This document shows positions 1 to 5,562 of a stretch of DNA of 6,854 bases, piece by piece; within the stretch, counting starts at the first letter, position 1; every line of letters starts with the position of its first letter. Location: assembly GCA_012517485.1 (NCBI GenBank), contig JAAYUT010000472.1, positions 1 through 6,854 of the forward strand. Direction: 5' to 3'. This stretch comes from Candidatus Atribacter fermentans. Its GTDB lineage: Bacteria; Atribacterota; Atribacteria; Atribacterales; Atribacteraceae. The notes below the pieces were generated by a model. The model made no database searches and was not told the DNA's origin. It saw only the letters and a list, made by a program, of their open reading frames with translations. The position numbers and the translations under genes were made by a program.

Positions 1-1
1 T

Positions 2-145
2 GTGGAGATGATTATGCCTGGAGACAATGCTGATCTCGATGTGAAGCTCATTTACCCCATTGCTATGGAGAAAGGTCTCCGTTTTGCTATCCGTGAAGGT
101 GGTCGTACCGTCGGAGCCGGAGTTGTAACAGATATAACCGAATAA
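2..145 (+). CDS. tuf: Elongation factor Tu, C-terminal fragment (5' end outside window)
   Basis: The last 47 residues of EF-Tu, the GTPase that delivers aminoacyl-tRNA to the ribosomal A site in the cytoplasm. The frame opens at the window edge and ends at TAA 143-145. Visible are the domain III stretch EMIMPGDNADLDVKL and the near-universal C-terminal LRFAIREGGRTVGAGVV, which lies in the beta-barrel that contacts tRNA and EF-Ts. The GTPase domain and domain II are upstream of the window. The gene ends 45 nt before rpsJ on the same strand, the usual tuf-rpsJ adjacency at the str/S10 junction of many bacteria, and no terminator-like hairpin separates them, so read-through into the S10 operon is likely (inference). 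Identity is very secure from the C-terminal motif alone. Confidence 0.97.
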   Translation: MEMIMPGDNADLDVKLIYPIAMEKGLRFAIREGGRTVGAGVVTDITE

Positions 146-190
146 TTCATTTGCCTGTTTTTGGGAAATTCCTTTTTGGGAGGCATGAAA
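146..190 (+). other. tuf-rpsJ intergenic spacer with a 9-nt direct repeat
   Basis: A 45-nt spacer, the longest non-coding gap in the window. It contains TTTTTGGGA twice, at 158-166 and 173-181, offset by 15 nt. The second copy runs into GGGAGG, the rpsJ ribosome binding site. A short interrupted palindrome GGAAATTCC lies at 164-172. I see no -35/-10 pair and no GC-rich hairpin followed by a T-run, so neither a promoter nor a terminator is called. There is no room for an E. coli-type S10 leader. Confidence 0.6.
178..183 (+). promoter_or_regulatory. Ribosome binding site deciding the rpsJ start
   Basis: GGGAGG lies 7 nt before GTG 191, an ideal distance. It is only 1 nt from the in-frame ATG at 185 and lies downstream of the in-frame TTG at 161, so it supports GTG 191 over either alternative. 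Confidence 0.8.
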
Positions 191-496
191 GTGGCACAAA
201 AAATAAGAATAAAATTGAAAGCTTATGACCATAAAATATTAGATCAATCAGCTTTACGGATTGTACAAACAGCGGAAAAGACTGGAGCTTTCGTTTCCGG
301 TCCGGTTCCATTACCGACTGATATTGTTAAATATACAGTTTTACGTTCTTCGCATGTCGATAAAAAATCCCGAGAACAATTTGAGCAGAGGACTCATAAA
401 AGGCTGATTGATATTTTAGAGCCGAATCCAAAAACCGTTGATGCATTGATGCATCTTGATTTACCGGCCGGGGTTGACATTGAAATAAAACTGTAG
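191..496 (+). CDS. rpsJ: 30S ribosomal protein S10
   Basis: S10 (uS10) is in the 30S head near 16S rRNA helices 31 and 34 and, as NusE, also takes part in transcription antitermination. The product is 101 residues against about 102-103 in E. coli and B. subtilis. Conserved marks are KIRIKLKAYDH at residues 4-14, GPVPLPT at 37-43, the S10 signature region around residues 53-75 including EQFEQRTHKRLIDI, and the C-terminal KTVDALMHLDLPAGVDI. The start is GTG 191, chosen because GGGAGG sits 7 nt upstream and the protein then begins MAQKIRI as in relatives; extending to ATG 185 or TTG 161 adds unconserved residues. One oddity: the loop usually written SPHV reads SSHV, with Ser54 where proline is expected. 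It is the first gene of the S10 block, 30 nt before rplC. Confidence 0.97.
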   Translation: MAQKIRIKLKAYDHKILDQSALRIVQTAEKTGAFVSGPVPLPTDIVKYTVLRSSHVDKKSREQFEQRTHKRLIDILEPNPKTVDALMHLDLPAGVDIEIKL

Positions 497-526
497 AAAC
501 GGTCAAAACGGAAGGAGAGAAATAGA

Positions 527-1159
527 ATGCCTCGTATTGAGTTTGGCATGATTGGAGAAAAAGTAGGTATGAGCCGGATCTTTTCGGATCAAGGCGAATC
601 AATACCGGTAACGGTGATCAAATGTGGTCCCTGTTATGTTATTCAAAAGAAGGAAAATTCTACTGATCAGTATGAAGCAATACAAATTGGATATGGGGAA
701 ACCAAGGAAAAGAAACTCAACAAGCCGATAAGAGGTCACTTGAAGAAGGTTGGCGTCGAACCCTTAAGAAAGCTGGCTGAATTGAGGGTAAAAGATATCT
801 CGGCATTCCAACCAGGCCAAGTTCTTAAAGTATCTGGTTTTAAAGTCGGAGATACTATTGATGTCATTGGGAAATCCAAAGGGAAAGGGTTTGCTGGAGT
901 GATCAAACGCCATAATTATCGGGGAGGAAAGGCCTCTCATGGTTCTATGCATTACCGAGCGCCAGGTTCAATCGGTGGAACCGATGCTGGGCGAGTTTGG
1001 AAAGGAAAAGGTCTTCCTGGAAGAATGGGCGGAGAGAGAGTAACGATAAAAAATTTAACTGTGGTGCAAGTCAACGAAGAACGAGATTTATTAGTGGTAA
1101 AAGGCGCAATACCTGGTGCACCCGGTCAAACCGTACTTGTGCGGAAGAATGCCGTTTAG
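527..1159 (+). CDS. rplC: 50S ribosomal protein L3
   Basis: L3 (uL3) is an early-assembly 50S protein that binds 23S rRNA and sends a long finger towards the peptidyl transferase centre. The product has 210 residues, the usual length. Conserved marks are the N-terminal EKVGMSRIF at 11-19, the GKSKGKGFAGVIKRH block at 115-129 that opens the finger, GGKASHGS at 133-140, PGSIGG at 146-151, GRMGGERVT at 165-173 and VKGAIPGAPG at 191-200. The start ATG 527 has AGGAG at 513-517, 9 nt upstream. It gives a slightly longer N-terminus (MPRIEFGM) than E. coli, and an in-frame ATG at 548 is the alternative. The finger loop after GSIG is one residue shorter than in E. coli and lacks the glutamine that PrmB methylates there. 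The stop codon lies inside the rplD ribosome binding site. Confidence 0.97.
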   Translation: MPRIEFGMIGEKVGMSRIFSDQGESIPVTVIKCGPCYVIQKKENSTDQYEAIQIGYGETKEKKLNKPIRGHLKKVGVEPLRKLAELRVKDISAFQPGQVLKVSGFKVGDTIDVIGKSKGKGFAGVIKRHNYRGGKASHGSMHYRAPGSIGGTDAGRVWKGKGLPGRMGGERVTIKNLTVVQVNEERDLLVVKGAIPGAPGQTVLVRKNAV

Positions 1160-1169
1160 GAGGAAAGCA

Positions 1170-1793
1170 ATGGAACTTGAGGTAAAAAATAGAGAAGGGA
1201 ACAAAGTTGACACCCTTATTTTAGAAGATGTTCTCTTTCAGAGAGAAATAAACCCTCATCTCATTTTTCTTTCAGTAAAGGGATATCTTGATAATCAACG
1301 GCAGGGAAACGCCAAAACAAAAACCCGGGGTGAAGTACATGGAGGCGGGAAAAAACCCTGGCGGCAAAAAGGTACCGGACGAGCCCGGCATGGAAGTAAC
1401 CGGTCTCCCATTTGGCGTCATGGAGGAATAGTGTTTGGACCCCAACCAAGGTCATATCGTCATCCTCTCCCTAAAAATGAAAAGAGATTGGCTTTAATCA
1501 ATGCCATCATGGATAAACTGAATAATAATGCGGTAATTGTTATTGATCAGCTCAAAATTGACGTACCGAAAACCAAGAAAGCTGTAGAACTTCTCAATCA
1601 TTTAAACCTAAAAGGAAATATTTTGTTTGTTGTTTCTCAAAAAAATCCCGACGTCCTCCGAGCCTTTGCCAATTTACCTTTGGTAAAAATATTAACGATG
1701 AATGAACTTAATACTTATCAGGTTGTTCATTGTGACATGGTTGTTTTTGAGAAGGATGTTTTGGTTCGAATCCAGGAGGTGTATGGGACATGA
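1170..1793 (+). CDS. rplD: 50S ribosomal protein L4
   Basis: L4 (uL4) binds 23S rRNA domain I, and its extended loop lines the constriction of the nascent peptide tunnel with L22. In E. coli it also represses the S10 operon. The product is 207 residues, the same length as B. subtilis L4. The tunnel loop is visible at about residues 43-97, with GEVHGGGKKPWRQKGTGRAR at 54-73 and HGGIVFGPQPRSY at 84-96. The globular fold follows, with KRLALINAI at 105-113 and a Rossmann-like C-terminal half. ATG 1170 is chosen because AGGAGG at 1158-1163 lies 6 nt upstream and the protein then starts MELEVKN, family-like. An upstream in-frame ATG at 1116 would overlap rplC and has no support. The gene ends in an ATGA overlap with rplW, implying translational coupling. 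Confidence 0.97.
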   Translation: MELEVKNREGNKVDTLILEDVLFQREINPHLIFLSVKGYLDNQRQGNAKTKTRGEVHGGGKKPWRQKGTGRARHGSNRSPIWRHGGIVFGPQPRSYRHPLPKNEKRLALINAIMDKLNNNAVIVIDQLKIDVPKTKKAVELLNHLNLKGNILFVVSQKNPDVLRAFANLPLVKILTMNELNTYQVVHCDMVVFEKDVLVRIQEVYGT

Positions 1794-2077
1794 CTCAAGA
1801 TAGGGAAATATTGATTCATCCGATTGTTACTGAAAAAGCTGTTGACCAACAAAAAGCCAACAAGTATGTGTTTCGGGTTGATCCGCGGGCAACCAAAAAC
1901 GACATTAAAAATGCTGTTCATAATTTATTTGGGGTAACTGTTTTACAAGTCAACACCATGAATGTTAAGGGAAAAGTGAAAAGAATGGGACGTTATGAGG
2001 GATATGCTCGTTCATGGAAGAAAGCTGTTGTTTATGTTAAACCTGGCGAGAAAATCAAAGCCTTTGATATAGGATAA
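1790..2077 (+). CDS. rplW: 50S ribosomal protein L23
   Basis: L23 (uL23) sits at the mouth of the peptide exit tunnel and is the docking site for trigger factor and the signal recognition particle. The product is 95 residues, typical for bacteria. Conserved marks are LIHPIVTEKA at 8-17, DPRATKNDIKNAVHNLFGV at 31-49, VNTMNVKGKVKR at 54-65 and the C-terminal WKKAVVYVKPGEKI at 76-89. Glu15 lines up with E. coli Glu18, the trigger factor contact. ATG 1790 overlaps the rplD TGA by 4 nt; AGGAGG at 1774-1779 lies 10 nt upstream inside rplD, so ribosomes finishing L4 can re-initiate here. It ends 20 nt before rplB. Confidence 0.97.
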   Translation: MTQDREILIHPIVTEKAVDQQKANKYVFRVDPRATKNDIKNAVHNLFGVTVLQVNTMNVKGKVKRMGRYEGYARSWKKAVVYVKPGEKIKAFDIG

Positions 2078-2097
2078 TTCTAAAGGAGATTATTGCT

Positions 2098-2922
2098 ATG
2101 GTAAATATTAAGGCATATAAACCGACAACCAACACCCGACGCCACATGACTGGGCATACTTTCGAAGAAATTACTCCGGGAGGACCTGAAAAATCATTAC
2201 TCGTTTCTCATCGGCGTAAAGCTGGAAGGGATAGCTCGGGAAGAGTTTCAGTACGTCATCAGGGTGGTGGGCACAAACGGAAATACCGGATCATTGATTT
2301 TAAACGAGATAAGTTCGACATACCCGCCAAAGTTGTCAGAATTGAATATGACCCCAACCGATCGGCACGTATAGCTCTCCTGGCTTATGCTGATGGGGAG
2401 AAGCGTTATATCATTGCTCCTCTTGGTTTGAAAGTCGGCGATACGGTGTTATCAAGTTCGAAAGCTGAAATTCAACCTGGTAATGCTCTTCCACTGAGGA
2501 GTATTCCGGTCGGAACGATTATCCATAACATTGAGATGAAACAGGGAAAGGGCGCTCAATTAGCCAGAGCTGCAGGTTCTTACGGGCAACTTATGGCAAA
2601 AGAAGGGACCTATACTCAAATTCGGTTGGCTTCTGGTGAGGTTCGGCTTATCCATATCGATTGTCTTGCCACCGTTGGCCAAGTAGGGAATCTTGATCAC
2701 GAAAACATCACTATTGGGAAAGCTGGTCGAAAACGCTGGATGGGCATTCGACCCACTGTTCGTGGGAATGCAATGAATCCGATTGACCACCCTCATGGAG
2801 GTGGAGAAAATAAGGCACATTGTGGTCGACAACCAGTAACACCATGGGGTCAGTATACCAAAGGATATAAAACCCGTAAAAATAAAAATACCGATAAATG
2901 GATTGTAAAGAGAAGAAAATAA
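2098..2922 (+). CDS. rplB: 50S ribosomal protein L2
   Basis: L2 (uL2) is one of the most conserved ribosomal proteins, needed for subunit association and close to the peptidyl transferase centre. The product is 274 residues, full length. Marks are the N-terminal YKPTTNTRRHMTG at 7-19, RHQGGGHKRKYRIIDFKR at 53-70 and EYDPNRSARIALL at 83-95 in the OB-fold, then PVGTIIHNIEMKQGKGAQLARAA around 137-159 and GIRPTVRGNAMNPIDHPHGG at 216-235 in the SH3-like domain. His231 corresponds to E. coli His229, reported as important for peptidyl transfer. The glycine usually found after GGGE is Asn238 here. The C-terminus TDKWIVKRRK matches the family. The ATG start has AAGGAG at 2083-2088, 9 nt upstream. It sits in the standard place between rplW and rpsS. 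Confidence 0.98.
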   Translation: MVNIKAYKPTTNTRRHMTGHTFEEITPGGPEKSLLVSHRRKAGRDSSGRVSVRHQGGGHKRKYRIIDFKRDKFDIPAKVVRIEYDPNRSARIALLAYADGEKRYIIAPLGLKVGDTVLSSSKAEIQPGNALPLRSIPVGTIIHNIEMKQGKGAQLARAAGSYGQLMAKEGTYTQIRLASGEVRLIHIDCLATVGQVGNLDHENITIGKAGRKRWMGIRPTVRGNAMNPIDHPHGGGENKAHCGRQPVTPWGQYTKGYKTRKNKNTDKWIVKRRK

Positions 2923-2940
2923 TGGGAGGAGGAATTCCTT

Positions 2941-3225
2941 TTGGTACGATCATCGAAAAAGGGTCCATATGTTGATTTAAAATTACGATCACGTATTGAA
3001 GAGATGAATAAAAAAGGCGAAAAGAAAGTCCTGAAAACCTGGTCACGTGCCAGTATGGTTATACCAGATATGATCGGACATACAATTGCAGTTCACAATG
3101 GAAAAAAACATATACCGGTTTATATTACTGAACAGATGGTAGGTCACAAATTAGGCGAGTTTGCGCCAACCAGAACCTTTAAAGGCCATGGGAACCCTAC
3201 CGAGCGATCAACGTCGCTCAAATAA
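2941..3225 (+). CDS. rpsS: 30S ribosomal protein S19
   Basis: S19 (uS19) binds the 30S head with S13 and contributes to bridges with the 50S central protuberance. The product is 94 residues, the usual length. Conserved marks are RSSKKGPYVD at 3-12, TWSRASMVIPDMIGHTIAVH at 33-52, KKHIPVYITEQMVGHKLGEF at 55-74, and APTRTFKGH at 75-83. The start is TTG 2941. GGGAGGAGG at 2924-2932 leaves 8 nt to it, and translation then begins MVRSSKKGP as in relatives; there is no in-frame ATG between the ribosome binding site and the conserved region. It lies 18 nt after rplB and 17 nt before rplV. Confidence 0.97.
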   Translation: MVRSSKKGPYVDLKLRSRIEEMNKKGEKKVLKTWSRASMVIPDMIGHTIAVHNGKKHIPVYITEQMVGHKLGEFAPTRTFKGHGNPTERSTSLK

Positions 3226-3242
3226 GAGGGAGGATTATTTCA

Positions 3243-3587
3243 ATGGAAGCGAGAGCGACCGCAAAATATATCAAAATATCACCACGGAAAGCTCGACAAA
3301 TTGTTGACGTCATCCGAGGGAAAAAAGCTGATGAAGCTTTATCTTTGCTTCAATTTGTTCCCAAAAAAGCTTCCCGACTAGTATACAAGGTACTTAAATC
3401 GGCAGTAGCCAATGCTGAAAACAATCTCAATTTAGAGAGCGATAATTTAGTGGTTTCAAAGGCCTATGTCGATCAAGGTCCAACCATGAAAAGAATTCGA
3501 GCTCGAGCAATGGGAAGAGCATATGTCATTCGGAAAAGGACTTCTCATATTACCATTGCAGTATCAGATATGGAGGAGGGAAGCTAA
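3243..3587 (+). CDS. rplV: 50S ribosomal protein L22
   Basis: L22 (uL22) forms, with L4, the narrow part of the nascent peptide tunnel; mutations in its hairpin give macrolide resistance in several bacteria. The product is 114 residues, the usual size. Visible are AKYIKISPRKARQIVDVIRG at 7-26, the helix KVLKSAVANAENN at 49-61, and the long beta-hairpin at about 77-102 with GPTMKRIRARAMGRA then RTSHITI. The hairpin has normal length, so no resistance-type deletion or insertion is apparent. ATG 3243 has GGGAGG at 3228-3233, 9 nt upstream. Its TAA directly abuts the rpsC TTG start. Confidence 0.97.
   Translation: MEARATAKYIKISPRKARQIVDVIRGKKADEALSLLQFVPKKASRLVYKVLKSAVANAENNLNLESDNLVVSKAYVDQGPTMKRIRARAMGRAYVIRKRTSHITIAVSDMEEGS
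3572..3580 (+). promoter_or_regulatory. Ribosome binding site for rpsC inside the end of rplV
   Basis: GGAGGAGGG lies within the last codons of rplV, about 8 nt before TTG 3588. It supports a TTG start placed immediately after the rplV stop codon. Confidence 0.75.
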
Positions 3588-4304
3588 TTGGGACAGAAAG
3601 TGAATCCGATAGGACTAAGGTTGGGAATTATTCGAGGATGGCAATCCCGATGGTATGCAGATAAAAAATATCGAGAATATTTAGCCGAAGATCTTCGTAT
3701 TCGACAATTTGTGAGAGAGAAGTTGCAAAGAGCCGGAGTTTCAGGAGTTGAAGTTGAAAGACTTGCTAATCAGGTTAAAGTAATAATAAAAACCTCTCGA
3801 CCGGGAATTGTAATTGGACGAAAAGGAGCCGAAGTTGAAAATCTTCGCCAATCGATTCAAAAATTGGTCAATAACCCGAATGTTCAAATTACTGTCGATG
3901 AGATTAAGGTACCGGAAATTGATGCCTACCTGGTTGCTGAAAATGTTGCCTTTCAAATTGAAAGAAGGGTTTCATACCGACGAGCGATGAAACAAGCCAT
4001 AACGCGTGCTCTGCGTGCTGGTGCTATTGGAATAAAGATTTCCTGCTCGGGAAGACTCTCCGGGGCTGAAATTGCCCGTGAGGAATGGTATCGTGAGGGT
4101 CGGTTACCTTTACAAACTCTTCGGGCTGACATCGATTTTGGATTTACAGAAGCAAACACCACCTATGGCAAGATTGGAGTGAAAGTGTGGATTTTCAAGG
4201 GAGAGGTTATTAAAACCGGCGAAGTCTTAGAAGGAGTACCCAGTACTCTTGTTGAAAATCGTAAGGAGGATACTGAAGCGTATGTTGATTCCGAAGAGAG
4301 TTAA
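3588..4304 (+). CDS. rpsC: 30S ribosomal protein S3
   Basis: S3 (uS3) lies in the 30S head at the mRNA entry channel and helps unwind structured mRNA. The product is 238 residues (E. coli 233). It starts with the diagnostic GQKVNPIGLRLGI at 2-14. The KH domain follows, with its GXXG loop as GRKG at 77-80 within RPGIVIGRKGAEVENLR. The C-terminal domain shows RRVSYRRAMKQAI at 126-138, GIKISCSGRLSGAEIAR at 148-164, and GRLPLQTLRADIDFG at 171-185. The tail from about residue 213 is acidic and variable, as in many relatives, and its coding DNA overlaps the rplP start by 23 nt. TTG 3588 is the start because it is the first codon after rplV, is preceded by GGAGGAGGG, and places the conserved N-terminus correctly. 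Confidence 0.98.
   Translation: MGQKVNPIGLRLGIIRGWQSRWYADKKYREYLAEDLRIRQFVREKLQRAGVSGVEVERLANQVKVIIKTSRPGIVIGRKGAEVENLRQSIQKLVNNPNVQITVDEIKVPEIDAYLVAENVAFQIERRVSYRRAMKQAITRALRAGAIGIKISCSGRLSGAEIAREEWYREGRLPLQTLRADIDFGFTEANTTYGKIGVKVWIFKGEVIKTGEVLEGVPSTLVENRKEDTEAYVDSEES
4263..4269 (+). promoter_or_regulatory. Ribosome binding site for rplP inside rpsC
   Basis: AAGGAGG within the rpsC tail lies 12 nt before ATG 4282, a little long but the only strong site near it. It supports an rplP start inside rpsC and excludes the in-frame upstream start at 4249. Confidence 0.65.
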
Positions 4305-4692
4305 ATATAGAAAACAAAACCGCGGAAGAATGAGTGGTGTTGAAACACGCGGTGCAACTGTAGATTTTGGTGAATTCGGTTTACAAGCACTTGAACCGCA
4401 TTGGTTGACTAATCCCCAAATCGAAGCAGCTCGAATCGCCATATCAAGGCATCTTAAGAAAGGAAAGATATGGATTCGGATTTTCCCAGATAAACCTTTT
4501 ACCAAAAAACCGGCAGAAACTCGTCAGGGAAAGGGAAAGGGACCAGTTGAGGGATGGGTAGCGGTGGTTAAACCCGGTCGAGTGCTTTTTGAAGTTTCGG
4601 GTGTTGACCAGGAAATTGCCCATGAAGCACTCCAACTGGCTGCCCAAAAATTGCCTATTAAAACAAGAATAGTTGAGAGAAAAGCAGAATAG
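4282..4692 (+). CDS. rplP: 50S ribosomal protein L16
   Basis: L16 (uL16) is a late-assembling 50S protein at the base of the central protuberance that contacts A-site tRNA. The product is 136 residues, identical in length to E. coli. Marks are MLIPKRVKYRKQNRGRM at 1-17, VDFGEFGLQAL at 27-37, IEAARIAISRH at 47-57, GKIWIRIFPDKP at 61-72, GKGKGPVEGWVAVVKPGRV at 83-101, and KLPIKTRIV at 123-131. Arg81 matches the arginine hydroxylated in E. coli L16; the residue after it is Gln82 where methionine is usual. The start at ATG 4282 gives the canonical MLxPKR N-terminus. It overlaps rpsC by 23 nt, so translation is probably coupled. It ends 11 nt before rpmC. Confidence 0.97.
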   Translation: MLIPKRVKYRKQNRGRMSGVETRGATVDFGEFGLQALEPHWLTNPQIEAARIAISRHLKKGKIWIRIFPDKPFTKKPAETRQGKGKGPVEGWVAVVKPGRVLFEVSGVDQEIAHEALQLAAQKLPIKTRIVERKAE

Positions 4693-4697
4693 AGGTG
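4692..4697 (+). promoter_or_regulatory. Ribosome binding site deciding the rpmC start
   Basis: GAGGTG, overlapping the last base of the rplP stop codon, lies 6 nt before ATG 4704. In-frame GTG 4695 overlaps it and TTG 4698 abuts it, so ATG 4704 is preferred. Confidence 0.65.
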
Positions 4698-4703
4698 TTG
4701 TTC

Positions 4704-4925
4704 ATGAAAGCTTCGGAAATCCGCAACATGACCGGGGATGAACTTAATAAAAAATTGGGTGACCTGCGAACCGAGCTTTTTAATTTGCGATTTCAGGCGA
4801 TAACTGGACAATTGGGAAACCCCCGACGGATCCATATGGTTAAAAAAGATATTGCCCGAATCAAAACTATTGTCAAGGAAAGAGAAATGTTTGGAAATAC
4901 GCAGGAGGTCAAATCAAATGGCTGA
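4704..4925 (+). CDS. rpmC: 50S ribosomal protein L29
   Basis: L29 (uL29) is a small helical-hairpin protein beside L23 at the tunnel exit. The product is 73 residues, slightly above the family's usual 63-70 because of a polar C-terminal tail (about residues 63-73). The first helix reads MKASEIRNMTGDELNKKL. The family signature LRTELFNLRFQ at 21-31 is followed by the turn GQLGNPRRI at 35-43 and the second helix KKDIARIKTIVKER at 47-60. ATG 4704 is chosen over GTG 4695 and TTG 4698 because only it leaves room for the ribosome binding site at 4692-4697 and begins with the family-like MKASEI. The tail-coding bases hold the rpsQ ribosome binding site, and the genes overlap by 8 nt. Confidence 0.96.
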   Translation: MKASEIRNMTGDELNKKLGDLRTELFNLRFQAITGQLGNPRRIHMVKKDIARIKTIVKEREMFGNTQEVKSNG

Positions 4926-5208
4926 CCGAAAAAGATTCACAGGTGAAATTCTCAGTAATAAAATGGATAAAACTGTTCTGGTTCGGGTCACTCGGATTAG
5001 TGAACATCCATTTTATAAGAAAAAAATAAAAAAATCCAAGAAATATAAAGCCCATGATGAAGCCGGTATATGTGAAGTTGGAGATCAGGTTATAATCGAA
5101 GAAACGAGGCCACTCAGTAAAACAGTTCGATGGAGAGTCGTGGATGTCACTGCAAAAGCGAAAATAAAGGGAGGAGAGGACATTGATTCAACCGAGAACA
5201 ATGCTTGA
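4918..5208 (+). CDS. rpsQ: 30S ribosomal protein S17
   Basis: S17 (uS17) is a primary 16S rRNA binding protein with an OB-fold, in the lower 30S body. The product is 96 residues (family about 80-100). Visible are RKRFTGEILSNKMDKTVLVR at 4-23, HPFYKKKIKKSKKYKAHDE at 30-48, and the S17 signature GDQVIIEETRPLSKT at 55-69 followed by RWRVVDV. ATG 4918 has AGGAGGT at 4903-4909, 8 nt upstream, and lies inside rpmC. An in-frame upstream start at 4852 would add 22 unconserved residues. The C-terminal tail from about residue 79 is polar and variable, and its DNA overlaps the rplN start by 26 nt, including the rplN ribosome binding site. Confidence 0.97.
   Translation: MADRKRFTGEILSNKMDKTVLVRVTRISEHPFYKKKIKKSKKYKAHDEAGICEVGDQVIIEETRPLSKTVRWRVVDVTAKAKIKGGEDIDSTENNA
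5170..5176 (+). promoter_or_regulatory. Ribosome binding site for rplN inside rpsQ
   Basis: GGAGGAG within the rpsQ tail lies 6 nt before TTG 5183. It supports the TTG start over the next in-frame ATG at 5201. Confidence 0.7.
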
Positions 5209-5551
5209 AGTTGCAGATAATACTGGAGCCAAGAAAATTATGTGTATTCGGGTTATGGGTGGGTCGAAGCATCGATACGCATCGGTAGGAGATATTATCA
5301 TCGCTGCTGTTAAAGAAGCTGAACCACGATCAAATGTGAAAAAAGGTGAAGTGGTCAGAGCAGTGGTCGTGAGAACTCGCAAAGAAATCGGTCGAGGGGA
5401 TGGGACATACATCCGTTTTGATGATAATGCAGCAGTCCTCATTACTCCGGCAAACGTTCCCCGAGGAACGCGTATATTTGGACCAGTTGGGCGAGAACTG
5501 CGTGAGAAACAATTTATGAGAATCGTCTCCCTCGCTCCAGAAGTAGTATAA
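5183..5551 (+). CDS. rplN: 50S ribosomal protein L14
   Basis: L14 (uL14) binds 23S rRNA at the subunit interface, forms an intersubunit bridge and is the docking site for RsfS silencing factor. The product is 122 residues, close to the E. coli length of 123. Conserved marks are MIQPRTMLEVADNTGAKK at 1-18, CIRVMGGS at 21-28, GDIIIAAVKEAEP at 36-48, the L14 signature around KKGEVVRAVVVRT at 53-65, IRFDDNAAVLI at 77-87, and the C-terminal GTRIFGPVGRELREKQFM at 95-112. TTG 5183 is the start because the nearly invariant MIQ N-terminus begins there and GGAGGAG lies just upstream. It opens the spc block but overlaps rpsQ by 26 nt, so no separate spc promoter fits just in front of it. Confidence 0.98.
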   Translation: MIQPRTMLEVADNTGAKKIMCIRVMGGSKHRYASVGDIIIAAVKEAEPRSNVKKGEVVRAVVVRTRKEIGRGDGTYIRFDDNAAVLITPANVPRGTRIFGPVGRELREKQFMRIVSLAPEVV

Positions 5552-5555
5552 GGGA
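5550..5555 (+). promoter_or_regulatory. Ribosome binding site deciding the rplX start
   Basis: AAGGGA, beginning within the rplN stop codon, lies 7 nt before ATG 5563 and 10 nt before ATG 5566. It is 1 nt from in-frame GTG 5557, which is therefore unlikely to be used. This is the weakest site in the cluster. Confidence 0.5.
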
Positions 5556-5562
5556 TGTGAAG

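Noticed and set aside
164..172. Palindrome GGAAATTCC as an operator or terminator
   Set aside because: It has four-base arms around one base, which is too short and AT-rich for a terminator, and there is no partner promoter; it is expected by chance.
161..190. N-terminal extension of S10 from TTG 161
   Set aside because: It would add ten residues not seen in S10 and would place the GGGAGG ribosome site inside the coding region; GTG 191 fits better.
997..1185. Plus-strand open frame overlapping the end of rplC in another frame
   Set aside because: It is rich in Arg and Ser from a shifted reading of L3 codons; L3 is intact in its own frame through this region.
2711..3046. Minus-strand open frame of 111 codons across the rplB-rpsS junction
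   Set aside because: It spans the end of L2 and the start of S19 in antisense, with no plausible ribosome site and no recognisable protein features.
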